34,505 nt of DNA. It comes from a virus. The notes below the pieces were generated by a model. That model did no database searches, was not told the origin of the DNA, and was given only the letters and a program-made list of their open reading frames with translations. The stretch is taken from positions 1 to 34,505 of the IMG/VR virus record IMGVR_UViG_3300036985_002165; one strand, given 5' to 3'. Position numbers and translations under genes: made by a program. Positions 1 to 7,208 of the stretch are shown in pieces; within the stretch, counting starts at the first letter, position 1, and each line of letters starts with the position of its first letter.

Positions 1-1
1 T

Positions 2-76
2 GCGTATGGTCAAGCTGATGCAATGTTAGAAAGAAGGGATAAAAACGTTTTTAATGAATCAATCAAAAACAATTAA
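2..76 (+). CDS. C-terminal fragment, probably the end of the DUF3310 gene split across the window ends
   Basis: An open frame runs from the first bases to a TAA at 74-76 and encodes AYGQADAMLERRDKNVFNES and five more residues; no start is present in the window. The right end of the window (34299-34505) stops inside a DUF3310 gene that lacks exactly its C-terminal tail. In that family the KKxxHYxEL segment is normally followed by a short acidic or aromatic tail, which this fragment could supply. Joining base 34505 directly to base 1 does not keep the frame; a gap of 2 bases (or 2 plus a multiple of 3) would. The link is an inference from position and family shape. It could instead be the tail of an unrelated gene. 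Confidence 0.45.
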   Translation, partial: AYGQADAMLERRDKNVFNESIKNN

Positions 77-269
77 AGAAATACGTTATTTATGTAGAAT
101 TAACGGTTTATCATTTAGAAAAAGTAATACCACTTTTAATAACAAACCGCTTTATTATTTTATCAATAGAGAAACGGGCGCTGTTGTGTTGTCTAATATG
201 ACTCTCTCAAGCGCATTAGATAACGCAGAAAAAATAAATGAGATCATCAATAATGAAACCAAAAATTAA
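54..269 (+). CDS. hypothetical small protein, 71 aa
   Basis: I do not recognise this 71-residue protein. It is basic in its first half (KEIRYLCRINGLSFRKS) and has a central stretch NKPLYYFINRETGAVVLSN that looks like short beta strands, followed by a helical acidic tail. No membrane segment or signal peptide is visible. It starts inside the preceding open frame (overlap 54-76), and its end overlaps the next small gene at 253, so it sits in a tightly packed plus-strand series leading to the SNF2 helicase. The only purine-rich stretch upstream (AGAAGGG) is rather far from the ATG, so translation may depend on coupling. Confidence 0.6.
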   Translation: MNQSKTIKEIRYLCRINGLSFRKSNTTFNNKPLYYFINRETGAVVLSNMTLSSALDNAEKINEIINNETKN

Positions 270-372
270 ACGAGTAGGACGATTTTGGGTATGTGGAGGG
301 CCTTACGAAATTGCAGGATATGGACGCACTCCGTGTGAAGCTTATTTAAATTGGAGAAACCAATGGTTTTAA
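253..372 (+). CDS. small conserved-looking phage protein, 39 aa
   Basis: This 39-residue frame encodes MKPKIKRVGRFWVCGGPYEI, then AGYGRTPCEAYLNWRNQWF. The pattern W-x-C-x-GP followed by G-x-G-x-TPxEAYxxW resembles a short protein I recall from many small phage genomes, commonly beside replication genes; its function is not known to me. It overlaps the upstream gene by 17 bases and the SNF2 helicase start by 10 bases, as expected for a real gene in a coupled operon. Two cysteines are present but no zinc motif is clear. Confidence 0.6.
   Translation: MKPKIKRVGRFWVCGGPYEIAGYGRTPCEAYLNWRNQWF
353..356 (+). promoter_or_regulatory. ribosome binding site for the SNF2 helicase
   Basis: GGAG lies 6 bases before the ATG at 363. 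This favours the ATG over the in-frame TTG at 351, which has no comparable site upstream. Confidence 0.6.
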
Positions 373-1706
373 GGCCTTATCAGGATGAAGCTGCTGATTT
401 TTTGTACAGCCGTGATCGAGCGATGATTCTTGCGCCAGTTGGTGCTGGCAAGACGGCCATCACGCTAACAGCTATGCAAGCAATGATTCAGGACGGGCAT
501 GTTAAACGATTCTTAGTCCTTGCACCTAAACGTGTGTGTACTGACGTTTGGAGGCAGGAAGGGCTTAAATGGGCTTCTAACATATTCATTGAAATAGCGA
601 TAGGAACTGCTAAGAACAGAATAGCAGCGTTTAATTGCGCTGCTAATGTGATCGTTACTAATTACGACAATCTGTTATGGCTATGCCGTGAACGTCCAGA
701 CTTGCTTCAAGGCTTTGACGGGATTGTTTTTGACGAGCTGACACGTTTGAAAAACCCGTCTGGATCACGTTTTAAAGCCTTGTTCAAAGTGATAGACCTG
801 TTCAAGATACGCTGGGGGCTGACCGGATCGTTTACTAGCAATGGTTTAGAAGATGTGTTTGGACAATGTAAAGTAGTAGACCAATCATTGCTAGGTAGAA
901 GCAAAAACGCTTTCCTACAGCAATATTTTGTTCTGATGAACCGTGATTATGGTGAATGGGCTGCACGTCCTGATTCCTTACCTAAGATTATGAAAACTAT
1001 CAAACCTGCTACCTATTTGTTAGATGCAGGAGATTACGCTGATCTGATGCCACCTTTGCACATGGTTGAGATTAAGTGCCAGATGGATATGGAACACTAT
1101 AATACTATGAAGAAGGATTTAGTTGTAGCGTTTCCCAGTGCAACTGCGGTTGCAACTAATCTTGCAGTAGTGACGGGTAAGCTTCAGCAAATGAGTTCTG
1201 GGTTTGTTTATCACTCGACAACTACACCCAGTAAATCGCCAGGTAAGTTCAACACTTCCACACAATCAATATGGTTTTCTAGTCATAAATTCGACAGATT
1301 AGAAGAATTGCTTGCAGAAAATCAAAGAGATTGTACAATGATTTTTTACATGTACAAGGAGGAACTTGAAGAACTCAAACGGAGATACCCTCACGCTCAA
1401 ACTTTAGATGACCCTAATGCCGTTGAGCGCTGGAATACTGGGCAAATTGAGTTGTTATTGGCACACCCTAAGAGCGCAGGGCATGGTTTAAATCTTCAGC
1501 ATCACGGCAATAAGATAGTGTTCTTATCATTGCCTTGGTCATTGGAGTATTTTGAACAGGCAATCGGGCGTATTCACCGGAGTGGTCAGAAACGTGAAGT
1601 GTGGTGTTATATTTTAATGACTGAAAATACTATAGACGAGCGCATTTATTCTGTCTTACAAGAAAAATGTACTTTATCTGAAATTGCGATAGCGGAGTTA
1701 CGATGA
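363..1706 (+). CDS. SNF2-family DEAD/DEAH-box helicase
   Basis: The 447-residue protein is a superfamily 2 helicase of the SNF2 type, an ATP-driven DNA translocase probably used in phage replication or recombination. Motif I (Walker A) APVGAGKT is at residues 24-31, motif II VFDELTR near 122-128, a motif III-like LTGS near 153-156, motif V GHGLNLQ near 373-379 and motif VI QAIGRIHRSGQ near 399-409. The arginine-rich IGRIHRSGQ form is typical of SNF2 members. The length is close to the two RecA-like domains alone, so there is no large accessory domain. The start at 363 is chosen from its GGAG site. The stop overlaps the next gene (ATGA). The VRR-NUC nuclease lies in the same direction at the right end of the window; such a nuclease and SNF2 helicase pair is common in phage replication modules. 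Confidence 0.93.
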   Translation: MVLRPYQDEAADFLYSRDRAMILAPVGAGKTAITLTAMQAMIQDGHVKRFLVLAPKRVCTDVWRQEGLKWASNIFIEIAIGTAKNRIAAFNCAANVIVTNYDNLLWLCRERPDLLQGFDGIVFDELTRLKNPSGSRFKALFKVIDLFKIRWGLTGSFTSNGLEDVFGQCKVVDQSLLGRSKNAFLQQYFVLMNRDYGEWAARPDSLPKIMKTIKPATYLLDAGDYADLMPPLHMVEIKCQMDMEHYNTMKKDLVVAFPSATAVATNLAVVTGKLQQMSSGFVYHSTTTPSKSPGKFNTSTQSIWFSSHKFDRLEELLAENQRDCTMIFYMYKEELEELKRRYPHAQTLDDPNAVERWNTGQIELLLAHPKSAGHGLNLQHHGNKIVFLSLPWSLEYFEQAIGRIHRSGQKREVWCYILMTENTIDERIYSVLQEKCTLSEIAIAELR

Positions 1707-1888
1707 AATTAAGTTGGCGAAAACTAAATGAAGTATTACCGGATTTAGAAGAAGAAGAAGTCTTTACGCTTCTTGAGATGGAAAAAGTAGGTGCTAGACG
1801 CGCGATGGTTTTGATACGGCTACATCAACGTTTTTGCACCTTGAGGATGGCTAGAGAGCGCAATCAATTATTTGGGGAACATCAATGA
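1703..1888 (+). CDS. hypothetical small phage protein, 61 aa
   Basis: The 61-residue protein is mostly helical and charged: KLSWRKLNEVLPDLEEEEV, then a basic second half with RRAMVLIRLHQRFCTLRMAR. The W-x-KLxxVLPDLxEEEV opening resembles a short protein I recall next to SNF2 helicases in phages, but no function is known to me. Its ATG overlaps the helicase TGA (ATGA at 1703-1706), and its own TGA overlaps the next ATG (1885-1888), so all three are probably translationally coupled. It could be a cofactor or small DNA-binding partner of the helicase; that is only inferred from coupling. Confidence 0.7.
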   Translation: MKLSWRKLNEVLPDLEEEEVFTLLEMEKVGARRAMVLIRLHQRFCTLRMARERNQLFGEHQ

Positions 1889-2205
1889 TCTTTTATAACT
1901 GTGACGAGCTAGAAAATAAACTTTATAAAGCTGGAATCATTAACATGATTCTATCCGTACTGCTGTGCATCTCATTACTGTTTAATTTGCATTGTGCAAT
2001 GGCAGAATCAATCAACTGCACGACTTTTGGTACTTTAACAACCTGTACTAATGGAATGACAATTAATAGAATGGCATTAGGCACAAACATTACCACACCC
2101 GAATTGCCGGTCTTACCACCAATGGAGCAAATAGCACCTGCTATGCTAGTTGCCCCCTTTCCTCAAATTCAACCTATTGAACCAATCCCCAGCTTCAATA
2201 AGTAA
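1885..2205 (+). CDS. secreted small protein with signal peptide and proline-rich tail
   Basis: The 106-residue product has a hydrophobic segment at about residues 18-38 ending in CAMA-ES, which fits a signal peptidase I site. The mature part begins with two cysteines in INCTTFGTLTTCTNG, suited to a disulfide in the periplasm, and ends in a tail rich in proline (PELPVLPPMEQIAP and similar). The start at 1885 is supported by an ATGA overlap with the upstream gene; an inner ATG at 1945 would give a more standard signal peptide. A proline-rich secreted protein next to the lysis genes recalls an outer-membrane spanin. However, the residues before the nearest cysteine (NLHC) do not form a normal lipobox, and the gene is on the opposite strand from the lysis cassette. 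Function unknown. Confidence 0.7.
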   Translation: MIFYNCDELENKLYKAGIINMILSVLLCISLLFNLHCAMAESINCTTFGTLTTCTNGMTINRMALGTNITTPELPVLPPMEQIAPAMLVAPFPQIQPIEPIPSFNK

Positions 2206-2367
2206 TTAATCAACTACTTCTTCAGCAGGCATCGCTTGAACTTGCGGGCCTGCTTGAAGTTGTATCTTTTGAATGACTGGAGCAACTTGGGTAAATTGAC
2301 CAACTCCCAATGCGTTCATGATGATGTTTAGTTCTTCTAATGACAATGTCAATGTAATTTCGTTCAT
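2206..2367 (-). CDS. small hypothetical protein after lysozyme, 53 aa
   Basis: This 53-residue frame encodes MNEITLTLSLEELNIIMNAL, then a Q-rich part ending in PAEEVVD. The opening LxLSLEELNxIxNALG and the following VAPVIQKIQLQAGPQ resemble a short protein I remember from the late region of many phages; I know no function for it. The ATG overlaps the lysozyme TGA (ATGA at 2367-2364), which argues that it is real and coupled. It is the last gene of the minus-strand late block. Its TAA directly abuts the TAA of the opposite-strand gene at 2203-2205, with no space for a terminator. Confidence 0.75.
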   Translation of the reverse strand: MNEITLTLSLEELNIIMNALGVGQFTQVAPVIQKIQLQAGPQVQAMPAEEVVD

Positions 2368-2795
2368 GATAATATTAATTCTGCTTCTTTATTTCTACGA
2401 ATAGTAAGACCTTTTAAGACCTTACCGCCTGCTTTATCCCAACGTTTGATTTCAACCGCTGCGGAAACCCAATCATTAGCATCTACTTTTTTCTTCAGCG
2501 TTGAAGAAGTGTAACTACCAATGCCTAAATTATAAACAAAATCTGCTATTGCAGCTTGTTTTTCCATATTAACTGTTGCTAGTATGGGTGAAGCCTTAAT
2601 CGCTCTGTTAAGCACCTCTAATGCCGTTTTAATTAAATCTTCATCAGCTTGGTTTTGAGTCCAAGTCATTCTTTCTTTAATGCCTTTGGTTTGACCGTAT
2701 CCTATCGTCCAAATCCCTGCTGGGCATTTATAACTGGTAAGTTTACATCCTTCTGACTCTTTAATGAGTTTGATTAATAGTTCTAATGCCGACAT
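2364..2795 (-). CDS. endolysin, T4-type lysozyme (glycoside hydrolase 24)
   Basis: The 143-residue enzyme should cut the beta-1,4 bond between N-acetylmuramic acid and N-acetylglucosamine in peptidoglycan at the end of infection. The catalytic region ESEGCKLTSYKCPAGIWTIG lies at about residues 13-32. The glutamate is E15 (within KESEG) and the threonine is in WTIGYG. The usual aspartate after Y-x is replaced by cysteine (YKC), a variant I know from other phage lysozymes that likely keeps activity. A second family signature is FVYNLGIGSYTSSTL. There is no signal peptide or signal-anchor segment, so release needs the holin genes just upstream. Its ATG overlaps the XhlA-like TAA (TAATG), and its TGA overlaps the next start. 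Confidence 0.93.
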   Translation of the reverse strand: MSALELLIKLIKESEGCKLTSYKCPAGIWTIGYGQTKGIKERMTWTQNQADEDLIKTALEVLNRAIKASPILATVNMEKQAAIADFVYNLGIGSYTSSTLKKKVDANDWVSAAVEIKRWDKAGGKVLKGLTIRRNKEAELILS

Positions 2796-3028
2796 TAACC
2801 TTTACCAAAAACATATGCCACTACAGCAAATATAGCGCCAACGGCAAAAACAATCCCTCCAAAGAAACCCTTGTTGTTTGCAGATTCTTTTTTAAGTTCA
2901 TCGAGAGCTGTAAAGATTCTATCCGATCTTCTTCTGGAATCTTCAAGTTCTTTATGAAGTTCTTGCGTAAGCCCTTCAATCTTTTGTTCTACTTTAGCAA
3001 CTCTACAGTTAAGGTCAAGGTCTGTCAC
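2795..3028 (-). CDS. XhlA-like membrane protein, probable holin partner
   Basis: The 77-residue protein has a long charged helix (about residues 8-50, heptad-like, rich in K, E, R) followed by one C-terminal membrane span, GFFGGIVFAVGAIFAVVAYV, and a short basic end. That layout is the one seen in the haemolysin XhlA family, which acts with a holin in phage lysis. The start is a GTG at 3028-3026 preceded by AAAGGAAAAAA, a reasonable site. It lies 11 bases after the two-span holin-like gene and overlaps lysozyme by one base, completing a compact lysis cassette. Confidence 0.8.
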   Translation of the reverse strand: MTDLDLNCRVAKVEQKIEGLTQELHKELEDSRRRSDRIFTALDELKKESANNKGFFGGIVFAVGAIFAVVAYVFGKG

Positions 3029-3039
3029 GTTTTTTCCTT

Positions 3040-3201
3040 TTAATCTTTTAAAACCAGTCCTAATCCACCTGCAACTGCACTGGCAAGTATCAAAAGCTGA
3101 TCTATAGGCTTACCTAGATAAATGAATACTGAACCTGCAATGGCTGTTGAAAGCCAAATAAGCCCACGTTTAGTTGATGCTTCTGACCAAAGTATTTTCA
3201 T
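3040..3201 (-). CDS. small holin-like protein with two membrane spans, 53 aa
   Basis: This short frame encodes MKILWSEASTKRGLIWLSTA and onward through two hydrophobic stretches, about residues 14-29 (LIWLSTAIAGSVFIYL) and 36-51 (LLILASAVAGGLGLVL), separated by GKPIDQ and ended by KD. Two spans with a short turn and a position directly before the XhlA-like and lysozyme genes make it a likely pore-forming holin that lets the cytoplasmic lysozyme reach the wall. Its ATG overlaps the TGA of the collar fibre (ATGA at 3201-3198). The assignment rests on topology and context, not on a family motif. Confidence 0.75.
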   Translation of the reverse strand: MKILWSEASTKRGLIWLSTAIAGSVFIYLGKPIDQLLILASAVAGGLGLVLKD

Positions 3202-4142
3202 GTTTTTATGATATACATCATTGCTACGTTTTTAGGACGGGTTTCTGTACCACCAGTAATGCCTGTTGTATTGGATTGAATATCCGCAACACCTGATCCA
3301 GTAGTATGCGAACCATTAAAATCTTGATAATTAGTTGTTCCAGTAGGCCCACCAAAAGTAATTGATGCGCCATTATCTGTATGCGTATGCCCTGCGTCAG
3401 TATGCGTATGTCCAGGATCAGTAATCGGGCCAACTAAATCTGCTTGCGTAGAGCCTAAAACTCGGCCTACATCCACACCAGCACTATCATCCCAACCTCG
3501 GACAAAATAACCTCTTAAATCAGGGAGATTGAAAGTGGTTGTGCCATCACCTGCACCGTATAAAATCCCGCAGACACCAAAAAGATTAACATAAGTCGTT
3601 CTTGATACGGCTGCACCATTACATTCTAAGTACCCTAATGGCACTACGTTACCAGCGTAGGCAGCTACATGACCGATAGGCCCTGCCGATCCAGTAATAT
3701 TAATAGGCCAGTTAGCCCCAAAATCGGTTGTTTCCTGTGAAGCAGTAAAATTAACTCCATTCCACCCCATGAAGATGTCGGTGTTGGATTGTGAAGTAGA
3801 TGTACCTGCAAACACATAAGGAGGTGCAAACGATGTCGGAGCGTTGACACCGTAGATGTTATCAAAGGTTGAGATAGCAGGGCCATTAGTTTCACCAACT
3901 AAAGGAGCGCCTTGCAATACCAACTTGTAAATACCATCTAACCAAATTTCACCGCCTGTTTCACCTCTAGCGTTTAAAACTATAGGGTTAGGCCAAGGTG
4001 TTGTAGCAGCACCATCTTGATAAGCGGTTAATGGTGTAGAAGTACCAGCAGCATAGAACCAAATAAGACCACCATTTAGGAAAGTCCCATCATCGCTAAA
4101 CTGAGCGTTTTGTAGAATCGGTGATAAGTATGCTTGAGTCAT
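3198..4142 (-). CDS. tail fibre with tail-collar domain
   Basis: The 314-residue virion protein has three parts. Residues about 20-95 form an N-terminal module (GGLIWFYAAGTSTPLTAYQD, then TTPWPNPIVLNARGE and IWLDGIYKLVLQG) that probably attaches it to the virion; a similar module starts the gp4-like protein at 15849. Residues about 156-212 match the phage tail-collar family (GYLECNGAAVSRTTY, FNLPDLRGYFVRGWD). The C-terminal part is glycine-rich with a histidine cluster, HTHTDAGHTHTD at 245-256, which in related fibres can bind metal ions, and it ends with ETRPKNVAMMYIIK, a typical tip sequence. The likely role is receptor binding. It is the last virion gene before the lysis cassette. Confidence 0.88.
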   Translation of the reverse strand: MTQAYLSPILQNAQFSDDGTFLNGGLIWFYAAGTSTPLTAYQDGAATTPWPNPIVLNARGETGGEIWLDGIYKLVLQGAPLVGETNGPAISTFDNIYGVNAPTSFAPPYVFAGTSTSQSNTDIFMGWNGVNFTASQETTDFGANWPINITGSAGPIGHVAAYAGNVVPLGYLECNGAAVSRTTYVNLFGVCGILYGAGDGTTTFNLPDLRGYFVRGWDDSAGVDVGRVLGSTQADLVGPITDPGHTHTDAGHTHTDNGASITFGGPTGTTNYQDFNGSHTTGSGVADIQSNTTGITGGTETRPKNVAMMYIIKT

Positions 4143-4169
4143 TTCAATTCCTAAAAATAAGGTTGTTCA

Positions 4170-5810
4170 TTATCTTCTACCTTGTTGCGATGCACCTGCA
4201 CCGACAGAGCCAACATATGGCCCCATTCGAGATAAACCTTGACCAACTGCTGATCTGATCGGGCCTGCTTCTTTTAATGATTGTTCAACCATTAATTTTT
4301 GAAGTTCAGGTGAATAAAATGCTTTACCACCAAAGAAAGTAGCAAGTCCAGCAGGAATACCTGTAATACCTGCGCCTATCAATTCGTTAAGCCCTAATCG
4401 ACCAGCAGAACCAGAATCAGGATATTTATTACCGATAATCTCTTGTGCTTGTCTAGCAGATACTTGCATTGGCATTTGACCTTCAGCGTAACCTGCGCGG
4501 TTTCTACCTCGCAAAGCTTGTAAAAGTGAAGCTGGAGTAGCCATTTCATGTCCTACGCTTGATGTCATTGCAGTTTCCATACGTTTAACATCTCGATACG
4601 CATTATCAGCCGCGCTTAATGCTTCAGCATAACGAGGATTTTGCATTTCCATCATTTGCTTTAATTGATTAGCTGCTTCTTTAGCGGCATCACCAACACG
4701 TCTTTCATCAGCAATTGAACTTTTACCATAGCTTTCACCAACAGTTCGTAATTCGGATAACATTTCTTTTAATGATCTGCCATCTACTCTTTGGCCATCT
4801 TTAAAACGGCTGATTACGCTGTTTTCTAAAATATCATCGATTTGATTTCTAAACTCAGGGCGTAAATTCTTTGATAAGTCTTTAATGCCTTGAAGTCCAG
4901 ATGCAAGTTCAGGAGTCATTGCACCGCTTGATTGAGATACTAAATTATCGTAAGCATTACTAACTGCTTTTTTAACTTTAGAAAACCCTTCCGCAGTCGG
5001 TTCAATTTTACCTAAATCTACAACTTCACGTTGAATAGCTGCTTGACCAGGTAATGCAACTTCTTGACTTGGTGCAGTACGAATACCTTTATTTAATGTA
5101 TCAACAATACCTTGAAGTGTAGAAGCGTTAAAACTTTCCAAACTACGTTTTTGAGCTTCAGCGATATGAGTTCCGATAAAAGGTAATGAAGTAGCTTTTT
5201 CTTCAAGCGGTTTAAACCCTCCTCCTAATGCTTGACCGATAGTAGGTGTACCACCAGCTTCAACAAATTCCTTAACGCCAGGCGCAGCAACAGGCCCTCT
5301 AAACATAGCACCTAATCCTTTAGCTACACTTTCGCCTACACCTTGACCAACAGCACCATACATTCCACTTTTAGCACGATCTTCAGGTGATAATGCAGCA
5401 GCAGTTCCACCAGCACCAACTATTCTAGCCAAGAACGGCAATTTACCCATAGGGGTCATCGCAGCGGCTTCAGCTGCAATGTCAACACTTAGACCACCTA
5501 AAGTTGCAGGAAGCCCTGCTTCTTGCATATAGGCTTCACCAGCTCTTAATTTGGCAATATCTTCTTCAGTTAAATCAGCAAATAAACCTTTTAACCCTGT
5601 TGCAGCTTTAGTTAATGCGATGTTTGCACCTCGTCCAGTTCGCATCAATGCACTTTCTTGAGCAGGATATTTAGGTACACCATAAGCTTCCCAAGGCGAG
5701 GGCATTGCTTGAGGCATCTGCTTAGACGTAGCATTAATAAAGGCTTGTGAAAACGCATCATTAACTTGCGGTTTAGAATTAAACGCTGCGGTAAATTCTT
5801 CATCATTCAT
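4170..5810 (-). CDS. probable internal virion / DNA ejection protein, 546 aa
   Basis: The protein is rich in alanine, glycine and glutamine. It has long stretches of small hydrophobic residues: about 96-140 (GGLSVDIAAEAAAMTPMG, RIVGAGGTAAAL) and about 470-500 (LIGAGITGIPAGLATFFGGK). The middle (about 270-430) is predicted to be helical and charged. This composition, and the position as the third of three consecutive genes before the tail fibre and lysis genes, matches the place of gp7, gp20 and gp16 in P22, the proteins ejected with DNA to form a channel across the envelope. I see no lysozyme or transglycosylase motif. Naming it gp16-like would be position only. Confidence 0.7.
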   Translation of the reverse strand: MNDEEFTAAFNSKPQVNDAFSQAFINATSKQMPQAMPSPWEAYGVPKYPAQESALMRTGRGANIALTKAATGLKGLFADLTEEDIAKLRAGEAYMQEAGLPATLGGLSVDIAAEAAAMTPMGKLPFLARIVGAGGTAAALSPEDRAKSGMYGAVGQGVGESVAKGLGAMFRGPVAAPGVKEFVEAGGTPTIGQALGGGFKPLEEKATSLPFIGTHIAEAQKRSLESFNASTLQGIVDTLNKGIRTAPSQEVALPGQAAIQREVVDLGKIEPTAEGFSKVKKAVSNAYDNLVSQSSGAMTPELASGLQGIKDLSKNLRPEFRNQIDDILENSVISRFKDGQRVDGRSLKEMLSELRTVGESYGKSSIADERRVGDAAKEAANQLKQMMEMQNPRYAEALSAADNAYRDVKRMETAMTSSVGHEMATPASLLQALRGRNRAGYAEGQMPMQVSARQAQEIIGNKYPDSGSAGRLGLNELIGAGITGIPAGLATFFGGKAFYSPELQKLMVEQSLKEAGPIRSAVGQGLSRMGPYVGSVGAGASQQGRR

Positions 5811-5812
5811 GG

Positions 5813-7207
5813 CTATTGACCTTTATTTCGATTAGCACGAACTTTCATTGCAGTTTCATGAGTAATTTTACCTTCTCTACCTAAATCTAACAATTCAGCA
5901 TCTGAATATTTACCATATTTTCCAATATACCGTTGTTCTTTTTTGAACCATTCTTCAAATGCTGCCATTTTTTGATCGATAGTCATATCGGATTCAAGAT
6001 TACCAACTTGTTTTAAGCGTTGTGCTAACTCTTTATCTGATTGCGATCCTGGTGCAAAAGGTACAGTATTAGCCATATCATTTGCGACAACCGCTAAAGC
6101 TGATTGAATATCTCCTGATGCTAAAGATTCACCTATAGTTTGACCAAATCTATTAGTCCAATATTCGATATCGCTTCCTATAGAACCTTTAACCAAATCT
6201 CGGATATGATTAATGTCAGGAAGCGTTTCAAATGAATTAAGCGATTTATTGATTGTCTGTTGTTCTTCAGCTTGTTGTTTAGCGGTGATTATTGCGCCTT
6301 CTTTTTCAGCAGTTTGTTTAATTTGTAAATCTCTAGCTTGTTCAGGGCTTACAATTGCGCTTCCTTGTTCTGGAGGAAGTGTATTCAATAAATCATTTCG
6401 CGCTTTAATAAGCGCTCCTCTTGCTGTTGGCTCTTGTACAGTTTGCAATAATGAATTTATTGAATTAAGCTGTGCAGTCATTTCATCAGGCATTTGCATT
6501 TGTGGAGCGCCTCCTAATGCAGGTTTCTGTTGATATGCACCAACAACTCCTGGCACTTGTTCAACACCGCCATATTGTTGCTCCGCAGTCATTGGAACAC
6601 CTACATTAACTCTAGCTTGTTGTTCTGCTGTTGTTTTTGATGATTCTTGTAATGATTGAAGCCTACGCGAACGAAAACCTAATCCAGCAGAAGCATTTTC
6701 AAGAGCTTCAGGAGATATAGTATTAGGATCGTAAGGAGGATAATTTTTACCTATTAATCCTTGTTGCTGAAAATTTGATAAAGCTTGTCCGCTTTCAGAA
6801 TGAAACATTTGAAGTGCTTGATCTTGAGGAACACCTTTAGCTAATCTTTCATAATACATATCAACAATTGGAACGGCTACTTGCGCTCTTATTTTTGCAT
6901 GTTCTTGTTCCATTTTATCTTCAATTTCACCAGTCTGCGCTTGTTGATGCCGCATCCCTATCAAAGCTTGTTGCAATTCTAACTGGTTTTTCATTGCCGT
7001 TTGTGCGTATTCAGGGCTGATAGCACCGATCGCTTGATACGATGGATTAGCTTGTTGAGCATATAAAGCTTTTAACCCTTCACGCTCTTGTTGCGCTCTA
7101 CGGGCATTATTTAAAGCTATAGCACTAGCTTGAGCTTCTTGTCCGGTCTTTAAGGCGTTAGGATATGCGTCCCATTGCATTTTTAAAATTTCAGTTAAAT
7201 CACTCAT
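5813..7207 (-). CDS. probable internal virion / DNA ejection protein, 464 aa
   Basis: The 464-residue protein is strongly glutamine- and alanine-rich with long helical segments, for example about residues 24-50 (AQASAIALNNARRAQQEREG) and 75-115 (QLELQQALIGMRHQQAQTGE). No membrane span or enzymatic motif is visible. The gene begins two bases after the preceding stop and is followed by the 546-residue ejection-type gene with two bases between, so the three genes 8033->4170 form one unit. In P22 the corresponding gene is gp20, an ejection protein; the match here is by position and composition only. Confidence 0.68.
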   Translation of the reverse strand: MSDLTEILKMQWDAYPNALKTGQEAQASAIALNNARRAQQEREGLKALYAQQANPSYQAIGAISPEYAQTAMKNQLELQQALIGMRHQQAQTGEIEDKMEQEHAKIRAQVAVPIVDMYYERLAKGVPQDQALQMFHSESGQALSNFQQQGLIGKNYPPYDPNTISPEALENASAGLGFRSRRLQSLQESSKTTAEQQARVNVGVPMTAEQQYGGVEQVPGVVGAYQQKPALGGAPQMQMPDEMTAQLNSINSLLQTVQEPTARGALIKARNDLLNTLPPEQGSAIVSPEQARDLQIKQTAEKEGAIITAKQQAEEQQTINKSLNSFETLPDINHIRDLVKGSIGSDIEYWTNRFGQTIGESLASGDIQSALAVVANDMANTVPFAPGSQSDKELAQRLKQVGNLESDMTIDQKMAAFEEWFKKEQRYIGKYGKYSDAELLDLGREGKITHETAMKVRANRNKGQ

Positions 7208-7208
7208 T

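Noticed and set aside
2364-2795. Loss of lysozyme activity because the usual aspartate is cysteine
   Set aside because: The Y-x-C-P-A-G variant occurs in other phage lysozymes, and the glutamate and threonine are intact, so I keep it as active.
6213-6533. Cysteine- and serine-rich plus-strand frame inside the 464-residue ejection-type gene
   Set aside because: The composition is what reversed Q/A-rich codons give; no independent support.
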